NCBI GenBank assembly: GCA_012295275.1
Contig: CM022665.1
Coordinates: forward strand, 22,290,002 to 22,354,001
DNA length: 64,000 nt
DNA from: Chrysomallon squamiferum
Taxonomy: Eukaryota > Mollusca > Gastropoda > Neomphalida > Peltospiridae
Direction: 5' to 3'
Shown: piece after piece, positions 38,418-51,400 of the stretch
How positions within the stretch are numbered: position 1 is the stretch's first letter
Layout: each line of letters opens with the position of its first letter
Made by a program: the position numbers and the translations under genes
Notes under the pieces: model-generated
What the model was told of the DNA's origin: nothing
Database searches by the model: none
Seen by the model: only the letters and a program-made list of their open reading frames with translations

Positions 38418-39622
38418 ATGCTACCAATAACAGGAATGTTGAGATCTTTGTGCTGTTCCACAGTCAGCCAAATTTCTTCTTACACCAGAAACCTTCCAAT
38501 ACGATTACCAGGTAAATAAAATGTTTGTAAATGTTATACTTGTTTCATTTTAAAAAATAACATTAAAATGAAATAAAAGGCATCCATATATATACACACA
38601 CACAGTGGTTCCTGTCTTTAATGGCCCCCGAGATGAGCAGCCACAGACATTTTTTCAATTCCTGATTGTTTTTTTTTTTTGTGTAGATATGTCCCTTAGA
38701 TCAGCAGACACCTGCTGTTTGTGTACACAGTCAGCATTTTAAAAAATTACTATTACCTGCTGAAGCTGAGAATCATACTGATTTGGATTTGTTTTCTCCA
38801 AAATAAATAATTTTGTGGTATGGCACCTTCATAAGCTATTTTTAAAAGATAGCATCATTTCCTGCACTGCACAGTGCATGCTGGAAGTGTGGTTTTTGTA
38901 GAATTACAGGAATCTGTGAACTGCAATTGCCAGCTGCTTGCCTGCCAAACCATGACAGTTAAAACCATTTGGTACATAATTTTGATAATTCAAACAATCA
39001 ACATTATTCCATGCATTTTTATGTTTTATAAACTCTGAGTCTTAGTGGTACTTTTGAGGTAAAAAGATAGTATATATTTGTGTTTATGTATGTATGTATA
39101 TGCCTTATTAATTAAAATAATTATAATTTTCTCTGTTTTTTTTTTGTTTTTTGTTTTGTTTTTTTCTTAAAAAAGTAATTGATATTATTAATGTTTTCAT
39201 TTCTTTTCTTAGATATTATTTATTCTTTATTATATTTAGGTCTATGCAGCAACTTCTTTCCAACCAACAACTGTTCAGTGAAAGGAATGGCCACTTTGAA
39301 CCAGATGCACAGAGCAGGACCTCCTAAACTTCCACCCAAGAAACCTGGTCCTCTTGATGGACGGCCATATCTGCGTGGAGTGGTTCTCAAAACACTGATA
39401 AAGAAACCGAAGAAGCCAAACTCTGCTAATCGGAAATGTGTCCGTGTTCGACTTAGCACAGGAAGAGAGGTCACAGCCTATATTCCAGGTGAAGGTCACA
39501 ATCTCCAAGAGCACAGTATTGTGTTGGTGAGAGGTGGCAATGTGAAAGATTTGCCTGGAGTCAGATTGAAGTGTGTTCGTGGAAAATATGATTTAGCTCA
39601 TGTTAAAAAGGATAAAAAGTGA
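38418..39622 (+). CDS. MRPS12: Mitochondrial ribosomal protein S12 (uS12m), 2 coding exons
   Basis: Component of the small subunit of the mitochondrial ribosome, at the decoding centre. Exons 38418-38511 and 39240-39622 join through a GT-AG intron (phase 1) to give 158 aa. Residues 1-47 are rich in S, T, R and L with almost no acidic residues, as expected for a mitochondrial presequence. The ribosomal domain starts near M48 (MATLNQMHR). It has the uS12 decoding loop KKPNSA (89-94), [10 protein letters not shown] (115-124) and the VKDLPGVR segment (133-140), the site of the streptomycin-linked lysine in bacteria. Like other mitochondrial forms it is shorter at the C-terminus than bacterial S12. 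The ATG at 38418 is preceded at once by an acceptor-like sequence (tttcattttag at about 38,395-38,405), so the 5' UTR is probably split by another intron. An alternative start at M7 is possible. Confidence 0.97.
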
Positions 39623-39836
39623 TAAAGATTTATTTTAGACTGTTTGAGATGTATGTGCTAAATATATTGACTTTGTATCCTTCATTATTGTATCCATTAA
39701 GACTGCAAAGTTAAATCATTTTTTTTTTTTTAACAGGAAAATAACACTATTCGTGTATTTATTACAGCAAAAAGTAAGAAATAGGAGCTAAATTTCTTAG
39801 TTTTTGTTTTCTTTGGTGTATCATCAAAAATATTTA

Positions 39837-39842
39837 AATAAA
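39837..39842 (+). terminator. Candidate polyadenylation signal of MRPS12
   Basis: AATAAA about 215 bases after the TGA stop (39620-39622). A T/G-rich stretch (tcttgttttggttttcc) follows about 18-35 bases later, as expected for a downstream element. A short 3' UTR fits a small housekeeping gene. Confidence 0.6.
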
Positions 39843-40194
39843 CTAGTTTATGAATCATCTTGTTTTGGTTTTCCAAAAAAGTAACTGCAGTGAAGCTTGC
39901 AATATATTTCAGAAATGCCAGTAATCACATTATGGTCTTAAGTGTTCGTTTTAATTTTTGCATGATGTGTTAGTGGGTTATTAATTAATGTCCATTCTTT
40001 CATCAAGAACAAGTCATTCAACATTCGACCCAGGATGTAGAACACAGTTTTCAATAAAGAAATCTATAATTGTTCTTATCTGGTAGTCCACATCCAAAGA
40101 TGAATCATCATTCAAGTTCTCAAGACAGCTAAAAATAGTTCTAAGAGCACAATATGTTTCTTGTTTATTTTTAATTTCTTGTTTATTTCCTTAT

Positions 40195-40228
<34 letters not shown>

Positions 40229-41228
40229 GTAGACCAATCATTGCTAAGTTTGAAGTAAAAACAAATAGCAAGCCTATAAATAGTAACATCCATATTACTT
40301 ATGACAATTTGAAAATCATCTATCATAAACTGATGTTAATCAACATATTCAAAAGGATAACTTGACTAAACTAGATGCCTCAGTCCATTACCATATATGA
40401 ACAAAAACAAATTTCAGAGAAAACTGGACATTGTTTAGTTTTCTCTTACCTATATTCATTTATTTAAAAGGAAGGAGTAAAATATATTTGAATATGATAA
40501 AATAAATACATAAAGCCTAGGTGTTAAATTCAAAACAAAAGCCAATTTGAGATTAAAATATTTTATTCTCCAAATGTCCCCAAAAAGTCATCATGCTGAA
40601 GTATACAACCATAAACATGTCACAGAAACTTTGAACATGAAAATTAAAAAAGAAAATTAACCGTTTTTGCAGTTGACAACTTTCACTCATGATTACTTAA
40701 TGCTGATGTTAGTACACATTAACTGATATTGCATCTTGTAAAACATGATGTGCTAGTTACATCTTTTGTGCATGATCAGTGTTAAAACATTCAGTAACAA
40801 TGTAAATTATCCATTTTCATTATTTTATAAACAGCACTCTGACTGAGGCCAATACTAATATTGATTAACAATATTTTACGGTTTCCACTGAAATATTAAT
40901 CAAGACTTTAATTTGTAATCTTAAAATAATATTTTTCAGTTGCATCTTACTTGCATTAAAACTTTAACCAGTATCTTACTTCTAAATTTCTTCATGCATC
41001 ACTGATAAAAAAAAAAAAAAATGTATCTGATGACAAGCTGTGCAAAATCATTTCTGCTAGAAACGTTTTCAAAATTTAAGTTTCAACCTTAAAACGAAAA
41101 CAACAGAAAAAATCAAAACATTTCTCAAAAATGCTTAACAAACTCTGAACGATTGAACAAACTTGAAAACTTCATAAACACAAATGGGATATTTGATTCT
41201 GCCAAGCCAAAATTCCAATCCTCCACTA

Positions 41229-41707
41229 CAGGCATTTCTCACTTAACAACTAAGTTCTGTTCCTAATACTAGATCATTAAGTGAATTGGTCAATAAGAAA
41301 GCTGCTGCCCTTTACCAATATTTCAAGCATACTGTATGTTTCTTTATACATTGTTTTAATGTCATCTTGGTGCATTTTATAACATTTTTAGAATATATTA
41401 CAGAGGTTTACTGTATACTGTAATAAAGAGAACAGAGGAAATTGGTTCTTATATAAATGGGACTTAGGTTTGGATACTGTAAATACAGGTAATCATTTTT
41501 ATTTATTTTCATTGAAGTGTAACTTCAAGGTAACTGTCATTATTTGTAAAATATGTGCTGACTGATTGCACAAACAAGACAGACTGAGAAAGGGTAATGC
41601 AAGACTCTTTAAAGCCATTTCAGAGACCAAACTTATTGTACCCCGTACAGTAGTGACTGGTCAGAGTTGGTCCTAAATCCATGTGGTCATTAAGTGAGGA
41701 ATGCCTG
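41229..41707. mobile_element. MITE with TA target duplication and ~18-bp terminal inverted repeats
   Basis: The left end reads CAGGCATTTCTCACTTAA from 41229. The right end, read on the minus strand from 41707, is CAGGCATTCCTCACTTAA, with one mismatch in 18. Both ends are flanked by TA (41227-41228 and 41708-41709), the target duplication of the Tc1/mariner/pogo superfamily. The 479-bp interior has no coding potential. Just inside each end is another related motif (ATCATTAAGTGAATTGGTC on the left). It is therefore a non-autonomous element, probably mobilised by a pogo/Tigger-like transposase such as the relic in the SAMD4 intron, though their ends have not been matched. Confidence 0.8.
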
Positions 41708-44466
41708 TATTATAATAATAAAAAACCGAAAGGGAAGATTGAAAAAGCATGAACTTGAAAATTTGGAAAAAATACAGATAATCTGAAATATAAAATCAAT
41801 TCAACAATGTATTGATAGCAAATGAGAAACATTCTTACAACATATCTACGATGACTTCATGATTTTCTCTTGGGGCAGAGTGGAACATCAGTATTTATTT
41901 CTAGTAACATGTCTTGAGTTAAGAAAGCTAATTTAATGGAGAAATTAAAAAATTGCACTGTTTTGTTTTTTTGTTATTCACAATGACAGTTAGCTAAACT
42001 GACTAAATATCTGTTCTGAAACAGCGTAATTACAAAAAGCAGAAACCAGAAACCAAATTTAATCTTAATAATTACGTTGCAAGATTGTAAGGGTAATATT
42101 GTTTGGAATAACTGAATAATGTATTAATTATTAATTTAATTTGTTTCAGAATATAATTATACTTACATAACATTTTATTTTTCTTCTTTTTTAAAATAAT
42201 TTTTTAAACATCAGATATATTTTGTTCAGTCTATGGTGATTTCATTTGTTTAAGCCACTCTTGGCAGAGCAGTATTACATTTCTATTTCAGCTTTTGGTG
42301 ATCAGCAGAATCAAACATTGCCCAACAGTTTAAATTAAACTCAAACTTCTTGAGATTATCCCCTCCTGCAGAAATATTCACTAAAAATGAACTCTGCTCC
42401 ATCAAATAACATTTAAAAAAAACTTTAAACATTTTTAAAAAGGCAAATACAGGCTTTGCAGAACAAACAAATCATACTGGACATGTCCAATTCAATAAGT
42501 TGAAAAAAAAAAAAAAATGTAATAAAACTATTCAACACAGCATTAACATGAAAACTAAATTAACAAATCTTACTTCTATTTTCAATTGGTATTTGTCCTG
42601 ATGCTTGATCATAAGTATATTTTGTAACAACATTATCAAGATGAAGTTTGATCAATAAACAATTGATTTTTAATAATAAAAGAAAAAAAAAATTAAATTA
42701 TTAATTTACTCAAAAAGCATCCATTTCAATTTGAAATCAAATGGTTTTCTTTCATTAAAAAAAGGGGAAGTTTGATTGTTGTGCTACTACAAAATACTGT
42801 GGACAGTTAAAATATAATTGACTCCAGTCATTATGAAATTTTAAGGATTTAGAAAATTATTTGTATCTAAAGTATATGCAAAAAGTTATTTTTAAGTAGA
42901 AAACCTTACAAAAGTCACACTTTGAAATGTGTGAAGGTGTTCAAAGTACTGTCCAGGCAGTTTTTATCAAGTGGAATCGAAATTGCATGCTTGTTTCAAA
43001 ACACTAACTTAGCCATAGGCTGAATATTTTGTCAATCAAACAAAAAACATGATTGAATATGTTATACATAAAAACATACATGTATCCCACAGCTACAGAA
43101 AACATTCGATGTTCAAGTAACCCTCCCTTTTATTCAAACACACTGCTGCAAAGCTGAAGTATGTATTATAAAGAAGGAAAATAATATCAGTCAAATTAAA
43201 TTTCATTTGCTGTTATAAAATTGTTATGGCAACTGAACTGAGTTTAATCACCAAACTGCATTTTACACTGAACTGAGATGCTAAAATATTTTTTTGTTAA
43301 ACATCACTAGTAAGATGAAAATCACAACAGATCTGTCAGAGCATATAATGGTGGTTTTGTTTGTATGAGCTGTGGGAAATCAGAAAACAAAAGTTGAAAA
43401 CATCAACACATAACTTGGTGTCCTCCCAGAGGACTGCATCAACACTAATACTAGATTTAGTATTGCAGTTTTACAACAAATCTCGCCAAACATTTTAAAT
43501 ACAAAGCAACCAACAAAGCATTCTTTCTCAAACAAGCTGAAAATGGCAACTGGTTAAACCAATTAAATGTAGAATTTCTCCAGAATTTACATATATATTT
43601 TAACCAAAGGAAAAAAAATATATGTATTTTTCAAATTTTAGAGACGACAAATTATGCTATTTCATTTAAATTATCTCTAATTTTATTTCAGTTGTAATTT
43701 CTCTGTTTTTATTTTATTTAAATTCAAGAATCAAACGCTAAAAAAAAAAAAAAAAAAAAAAGTTTTAAAATATACCATGTAACTTCTCACAAATCTTTGA
43801 AAAATGACTTTTTACAATTTTTGAATTACAGAAAATAATGTTTTCCTAAATAAAAATATAACAAGATATTTAATGGTAGGAATGCCAGCTGCCAGTTTAT
43901 CAGAAAAATAGTTTATCAGTGGATTTTAACAACAAAATGTTTCATACACAGTCAATGTGTGAACCAGCACAACCTGGTGCAAAACTAAATCAGGAAAATA
44001 AATAACAGAAATTTCCGATTATTATTTTCATTTTGGAAATAACATAAGCAAATTAAAACCATATAATAAATAAAATCAAACACATAAATAAATTCAATCT
44101 GACAAAATGAAATTGTAAACAAAAAGTGGCACATTATGATACAAAATAATGTTTACCTACACCAACAAAACTAAGGAGAAAAATATAATGCATACACAGG
44201 AGTATTACAGGGACTATCTTTCTGGTCAAAACTATTAGGCATTTCAATTGATTTTCTTATCCGTCTTCTTTCATTTTCTAATATATCTATTTCTAGTAAC
44301 AAGTTATTATGCTTTTTTTAATCCATAACATTCTGACTGGAATATATTAAATTCCTTTTATTAAAAATAAAAATTAAATTACTTTATAACATTAATAACT
44401 AGAAAAAAAACCTGAAGGTTCCTTCTTTTGTATTTTTGTTGCAATCTTAGAAAGTCACTGGAGCAA

Positions 44467-44469
<3 letters not shown>

Positions 44470-44504
<35 letters not shown>

Positions 44505-44560
44505 AAAAAAAAAAAAATAATAATAATAATAATAATAATAATAATTATTATTATTATTAT
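44470..44560. repeat. Poly-A followed by (AAT)n and (ATT)n
   Basis: About 40 A with one break, then AAT, then its inverse ATT, forming a potential hairpin near 44,540. Confidence 0.9.
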
Positions 44561-45071
44561 AATAATTATAATTTGCTTTATAAATTTAAATGTACAATCA
44601 TTTTAATCGTCTGCTGTTAACAATAAATGCTCTTTCCAAAATTATGCTTATAAAATATAAAATAATTATAACCAGATGACAATCAGTACAGAATAAACAT
44701 GTTTGGTTTTTCAGAAGATGAAATAGTGTTAAAAGTGGTGAAAAATTCACAACCTGTTTTTGACAAATATACTGCCTGTTTCATTTAGTTTAATTTTATA
44801 ATACAAATTTTAATTCTTTTTTATGGAATAATGTTACAATATACTGATTATCAAAAAAAGAAACAAGCAATATAATAACAGAAATTCCTGTTTAAAAAGA
44901 AAGTCAAGAAAGCCTGCCAAGATCATAGCCTAGTACATCAAAGACACACTTTTATTTTATTTTTTATTCTGACTCATCATTTGAAAGACATTTCTTTTAT
45001 GACCATCAACAATAATTTAAAAAGCATTCAATTTAAAAAATTGTCTGTTTGTCTTTCTTTTTGTTTTTTAA

Positions 45072-45113
<42 letters not shown>

Positions 45114-46654
45114 CTTTAACATTCATGAAGCATGAAAGCTGAGGAATCAATTTCATAGAAATCTGCCTAGTGATATGAAATTTTTTTGCATCTCTGAGGA
45201 AATACAGGAGACAAAAACTTTTTTTTTGTATAGACTAAATTTTGGCCATTATTTATAAACAATTCATTATACTTTATTATTATTATTATTATAATTTTTG
45301 TTATTTGTATTTTTTTTTAAAACCAAAAAAAAAAAAAAAAAACCTATGATAATTTAATAAAAACAACTTTTTTTTTTTAATGGAATAACAGAGCACAGGT
45401 ATTGGCATACATTCTACATTAACTAAAACACAGGAAAACCAACCTATTACAACTACTATCTAACCCACTTTTATATGCACTGGTATGAATTATACACCCA
45501 AATTTTAATCCTGTAATTTTTTCTGTGTTAATAAATAGATTTTACAGAATAAAAAGAAAGGACAGGATAATAATAATTCAGAAAACAAAAACTGACCAGT
45601 CCCATTTTGAAAAGCAACCAATTCTCCAGGTTATCTGGATTTCTTAACAAGCAGTTTCAACTATAAATATATATGTATATATATTTGTCTATACAAGATA
45701 TACATGAACATTTCACTTGTTTTCAAAGAAAGTAATTTCAAGGCACTTCTGAAAATTGTTATAATGTACTATTGTATTAACAACAGAATATAGGATAATA
45801 TTGTTATGAACAATACATTTTTTTTATTAACTGTTTTACATCAAGTAAATAAGATTATACGTTATTGTTAACAGTAAAGTTTTATGAACTGGTTTTATGT
45901 CAATAACCAATACAAACTTACACTGTACAAAAAGCAATTACTTGAGATCGGGAATACAGGCATTATTATTTTATACAAATTGAGCAAAATACACATGACT
46001 AGTTACTGAAAGAAATATATTTTTATATATATAAAATTTAAATTATAGATAAAAAAAAAAAACAAGGGGAAATTGTGAAAAAAGGTTATGTCATGTAATG
46101 CAGATGGCACTGGCACAAAATGAAAGGTAATTTAAAAAAAATTAATATGGAATTTAGCAATTGTTTTAGAAGTATTTTTGTATATTTTAAACAAAAATTA
46201 TTATTTATTTTTAAAAAAAGAATTCTAAAAACTATGGATTTTAAATATATTTGATTACATTTTTATTATTCAATTTTAATGATTTCTCTGTAGTTAAAAG
46301 TATACTCAAAACTGCATTTCATTTATTTTCAAACATGCCAATCTTAATTTTTCTGAAATAAAAAAAATACTGTAATTCTTTATTTAAAAAAAGAAAATAA
46401 TTTTATCGTTAGCCTGATTCCTCCCCAATAGTTAGTCATCAGTGCAAAGTCTGACCCTGTGACAAAAACATAAAAATAATTTCTCATGTTTGACCACTGT
46501 ACCTGCAGTGTTCACAGAGACATACATACATTCATCTCCATTCATACAGTTTCTGTAAAACATTAAAACACTACAAAAATCAACATGGAATGCTGCAGAA
46601 AATTACAACTATAAAACCCCAAAAACTAACAGAAAATACTTTAAAATAATTCAG

Positions 46655-46690
<36 letters not shown>

Positions 46691-48449
46691 CTGATCCTTA
46701 TTTGAGAAAAAAACAAACTAAAATAATAATAAAAATCACCAAAAACAATGTAAACAAAAAACAAAACTAGCAAATCATAAATTTATGGCATTATCATTTT
46801 TTCTTCTTCTTCAAGTTCACAACCAACTTTAGATTTCATGATAATACAGACAAGTGAAAATTTCAATATAGTGAATATATAGCATATGAAAACTGACAGA
46901 CTATAGCAATTTGTTACTTATGTTTTTTCTTTTGCATTTAACATATGAACTGGTAAATGTTTTACATTATTTAAATGTATTCATCATATACTATAAAAAG
47001 AAATGAAACCTTTGGTTTAAATACAAATAAAGCTAAAATACTAATGCATTTGTTTTTTATTTTGATATAAAAAGCAGTTATGGTTTTAGAGCAGCAAGTG
47101 GTAAATGTACAAAATACTGTAACTCAGTTTTATGGGTTTTGAGAGAGAGGGCTCTAAATAAAAAAGCAAAAATATTTTGGGGAATTTAGCACTTTCAAAG
47201 TTTTTTCAAGCATATAAACATTTTAAGAAATAAAATTAAAATGAACATGAATACAACAGCATTTAAAAAAAAAAGAAAAGAAATCACATCAAGTAATACC
47301 TTCACTTGATCTAATATTAACTAGTAAAAAATAAAATACATAACACACTGTAATAACAACAGTTACAACTTTACACCATTCCAGAAGACTTTTGATGCCA
47401 TATTCTAATAAAATATTAGTGTTTGTACGAAAATATTACTAATGAGTTTTCTTTAAAAGTGAAATTAAAAATATATTTAGCATTTTGGCATGCCAAAACA
47501 ATGGTTTTCAAGGCACTATTGCGATTATGCTACTAGCCAAATCACTTGTCTATTAAAATTTGGAAAGACCAAATGCTTTTGCATTAGATATGTTCAGGTA
47601 GAATAGACATGTTTTTAAATGTCACTACACTGTACAAAAAGCAAACTCATCAGCTTAATTCTTTCTAACAATATTTACTAATATATTCACATCATCAGCA
47701 GTAGGGTTTATTTCATCATACAACTATTTAAATCAGTGAAAAATACCTGACAATAGGTATAACGATTATATTCACTGCGAAATGCAATGCTTCCTCTGTA
47801 GCTGGTATCGACTCATAATGTTTTACAACATCATGCACACCTTTTTAATAATAAAAATAATATTCCTTTCATTCAACAAAATGGTTACAATGTTATTATC
47901 ATACACTGTAGAAATACGTGAACAGTTTTGTTTTGTAATGGCACAAGGAACAAGTACAAGCACCAAACAGACAACTCCAACAGAACAGAATTATATCTTT
48001 ACCATTAACCATTTTACTAACAAAACCATTATGCAGTACAAATTTAAAGTATGTTTCTATATGTTTTACATCCATTTTCTTTCTCCATTTTAAAAAAAAT
48101 TCTCTGATCAGTGTTTTTCATTAATTTTAATATAATCTACCTCAAAACATTTTTAAAAAATTGTGTCAAATTTGTCATATTATAAAATTTAGAAGCAAAA
48201 AGTAACATAATAATAGAGATCTGTTTCTCCCAGTGTAAAAATGGTATCAGCTGCAATTAATATTACTGAGAGGTTTCTACAAAGGTTATCTGAACTGTAA
48301 TGGTAGGAAAATGCACTTTACAAGTTTAGTCTGTACCACACCGACAGAAGACACCAACTGCCTGTAGCTGGAGAAGCACTATGCAAAATACAACAACTAA
48401 AGAGGAACAGTGCTGATAACACAACCACCACATTAACACAGATTTCATA

Positions 48450-48484
48450 TTAAGCAAGGGCCATAATATCGGTCTTCCTTCCAA
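48450..48484 (-). CDS. SAMD4: Predicted last coding exon of SAMD4 with atypical C-terminus
   Basis: After [10 protein letters not shown], a donor (TTTAG|GTAAAT) at 48,970 and an acceptor (gtggctttgcag) at 48,485 join in phase. They add [11 protein letters not shown] and then TAA (48452-48450). Vertebrate SAMD4 proteins end about ten residues after EHALG with a D/K-R-T-S-T-I type tail; here KTDI occupies that place and four further residues follow. The acceptor has a weak pyrimidine tract, and no transcript supports it. If the intron were retained, the frame would end within a few codons of 48,970. Confidence 0.65.
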
Positions 48485-51400
48485 CTGCAAAGCCACAAGT
48501 CAACTCTGAAGTCAGAATTCACAGGTTAGTTCATTATTTTGGCATCATTTTTGTAGTTAACCTAAAAAAAAACAATAAAAAAAACACCAAAAAGGTCACC
48601 ATTAAATAACTTATGTGGTAACAGAAATCAGAAGGAATTACTGACTACATTTATTTAATTAATAACATAAAACAAATTAATCTGTAACTGTCTTTTAAAA
48701 AATTAAAAAATGAAAGCAAACAATATAATTGAAAGTTTATGTCTACCAAAGGGAGATAATTTATGCAGAATTTGAAAATGAAATCAGGTTAAATATTTAT
48801 CAAATAATTTTACTATTGTCATTAAATATTAAATCAGAAATTTTGTTATTATATGTTCTAAACAGATTATAAGAAGTTTGTAATATTTCTGTGTTTCTCC
48901 AACACAGATGCATAGCACATTCACATGCACTTACAAGTTTAATAAATGACAGAAAAAAGAGTTATTTACCTAAACTGCCTAGTGCATGTTCTGTCATGCT
49001 AATGCACAGGGAATCCAATCGGGCATTTATTTCATCAGTTGAACCTTGGTCGTTTGCTTTAATAATTACAATTAAAAATAATTTTGTTAAATATTTTTAA
49101 TTTATAATAATGATTATCCATTTTAATGATTTTAATCATGAGAAATAAAACTTCCTAAATTTTCAAATGCTTCATTTTTATCATTCTTCTTAAAATAGAC
49201 CAAAAAGTATAAAATACATTTTATTACTGTAATCTCCTTTCAGTTAAAGTTATTTCTGAAACTTTATGGAGGAAATGTATCTTGTCTAAATGTTTACATT
49301 CTGAATATGAATAAATATGATTATATTAATATCACTGAATGTTATTTTTTTTAATTTTTAATTGAAACAGGTGTAAATAAAAACATTAATGGTAAATAAA
49401 AAGATCCTAAATGTAACAAGTAACTGAAACACTTAATTAATAATTTTATAATAAAAAATTACCTGATACTGATACTGAGAGAGTTCCAGGTCGAATTGGC
49501 AGTGAGTGTGTTCTAGTTACTTGTTGCTTACCCTAGGAGAAAAAAAAAAATTAAATTAAATTAAATTAATAAAATTTTAAATTAAAAGAACACTAAAAAT
49601 CTGTTACATCAGGAAAATCCTCAAAAATCCTCAAAAATGTCCTGAGCTTTCTTTAAAAAAAAGTTTTGTTTTACTTAAATCCATTACTTTTGTACACAGA
49701 GTAAAATTAAAAACAACAAAAAAAAAAAAAAAAAAAAAAAAAACCAAAGATCTTCAGTATAAATATATAGCAAGCTTACTATTAATTCTGGAAATGGATA
49801 CTCAGAGATAATCATGTAGTTCACATTATTATTATCATCTATATCTGACAATACACATATCTTTATCTAGTTATGAATCGATCAAAACCAATTATTGACC
49901 TAACTATTATGATATTGTACTATATATTTATGTCAGCAGCTCTTCCTTCTGCCTTTTCTTTGCAGTCCTGAAATCTTAAATAATGAGTAATTATGTTATT
50001 ACCTCAAGAAGTCCTGGTTTGTTAGCAAGTGAAGTGTTGAGAGAGTTGTTTCTCTGGAGAGGAACATGTCCAGCTGAAGAAGCACCAACAACAGATCTTT
50101 TTGTTCCAAAGCTCCACTGTTGTGGGCCTGTCTTTTGTGGAATTCGATTCTGTTTGGCAAATGAGCTTGTTATCAGTGGAAATGTATTTCCCCACCTGAA
50201 AAGAAATGTCACTGTTAATGTGAAAAAAAGCATTTGCTATTGAAGGATATTTCCCAACCCCCTCCCTTTTCATCTCAGAAGAAATTATTTTGAATTCACA
50301 AAGGCAATATAGTAATGTCAAAAATATCTATGGATATATGTAAAAAAAAAAAAAAAAAAAAAATTTCAGTCACCTAGGGTAAAAATGGTCAACGGGATAA
50401 AACAAAGAAATATGATTTCAACTTCACCATATCAAAACTTACTATTGCTAGTATTTTTATCAACAGAAGTATTTTTTCAAGTAAGCAAAAATATTATGCT
50501 AAAAGGTAACACATTACTGAAACATAAAATTTTTAATATTTAGAACAAAAAATTAGTTTTTAATTATTATTTTTGCTGAACTAAAGTATTTGTTTTTTAA
50601 ATAAATAGTAAGTTGTATTTCAAGGCTGTTTTTTTGTCTGTGAACAAATCACTTTATAAACTGAATACTGCAAACAATAAAATAAAAATTTCCAAAATAA
50701 CCTTGTATTGTCCATATTGTGAATATTCAAACATCTCTGCACAATGTAATGTAGAGGTTTAAAAAATTATAAGCACCTTCAACTTAAGTACTACACATGC
50801 AGTCATTTTTTATTCAAACATGTGTACACAGTTACTATGTATTACAACTATCCTTACCCTTTCCTGGGTTTATCACTATATTTATGTGGTGGCGGTTGCC
50901 AGATTTTCTGTGCCTGAAGCTTCCATGTTGATAGCAGATTTTTCTGTTTGTGTGTAAAAGCCTACAAAAAAAAAAAAAAAAAAATCATTATTTGAATGAA
51001 AATTAAATTAAATGAACAAGTTTCAATCCTGTATTTTTGCTTTTTTATTAATTTTTTAAAAATGTATTATTATTCATTTAAAGTTTACATTCACAGGATA
51101 TTTTATTACTAAGTTATTGTTATTATAAAGTATGTATAAATGCATTTAGCAGTGATGATTTAATTATAAACAAAAATAGCCACATAGTTTTATGTGTTTC
51201 TAGAGCACAGCTACATTACATCCATTTTAAATGAAGTGCTCCAACACAAATGACTGATGAGAAATGAAGAGTTACATACAGGCTAATTGTGGGTTCACCC
51301 AAATTTAAAACAATTCTTAAGCTGTATGATTGTATCTGGCATTTTTTCAAGAAATGCTTCAAAATTCATTAAGCTTGTTCATACTCAAATAATGCAGAGA

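Larger units (their letters stand above)
39870..48449. other. MRPS12-SAMD4 tail-to-tail interval; probable long SAMD4 3' UTR
   Basis: No exon or coding region is supported in this 8.6-kb stretch. It has even, non-repetitive AT-rich sequence, unlike the microsatellite-rich left third. Exceptions are short poly-A/T runs (for example 40,199-40,227, 43,740-43,760, 44,470-44,509, 46,659-46,688), AAT repeats at 44,517-44,546 and 45,081-45,111, and the MITE at 41,229-41,707. Because SAMD4 genes elsewhere have long 3' UTRs, part of it probably belongs to the SAMD4 mRNA (minus strand). Many AATAAA hexamers occur on that strand, so the end cannot be placed. Confidence 0.5.

Noticed and set aside
38600-38720. 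Transposon end (CAGTGGTTCC...) in the MRPS12 intron
   Set aside because: It resembles a DNA-transposon terminus, but no matching inverted end was found nearby, so no element is called.
39220-39514. Minus-strand open frames over MRPS12 exon 2
   Set aside because: They are shadows of the conserved uS12m coding exon, with no similarity of their own.
50022-50321. 99-aa minus-strand and 86-aa plus-strand frames overlapping the SAMD4 exon 50,195-50,003
   Set aside because: They are other frames of a true exon. Splice phase and the neighbouring exons fix the frame ending in LANKPGLLE.
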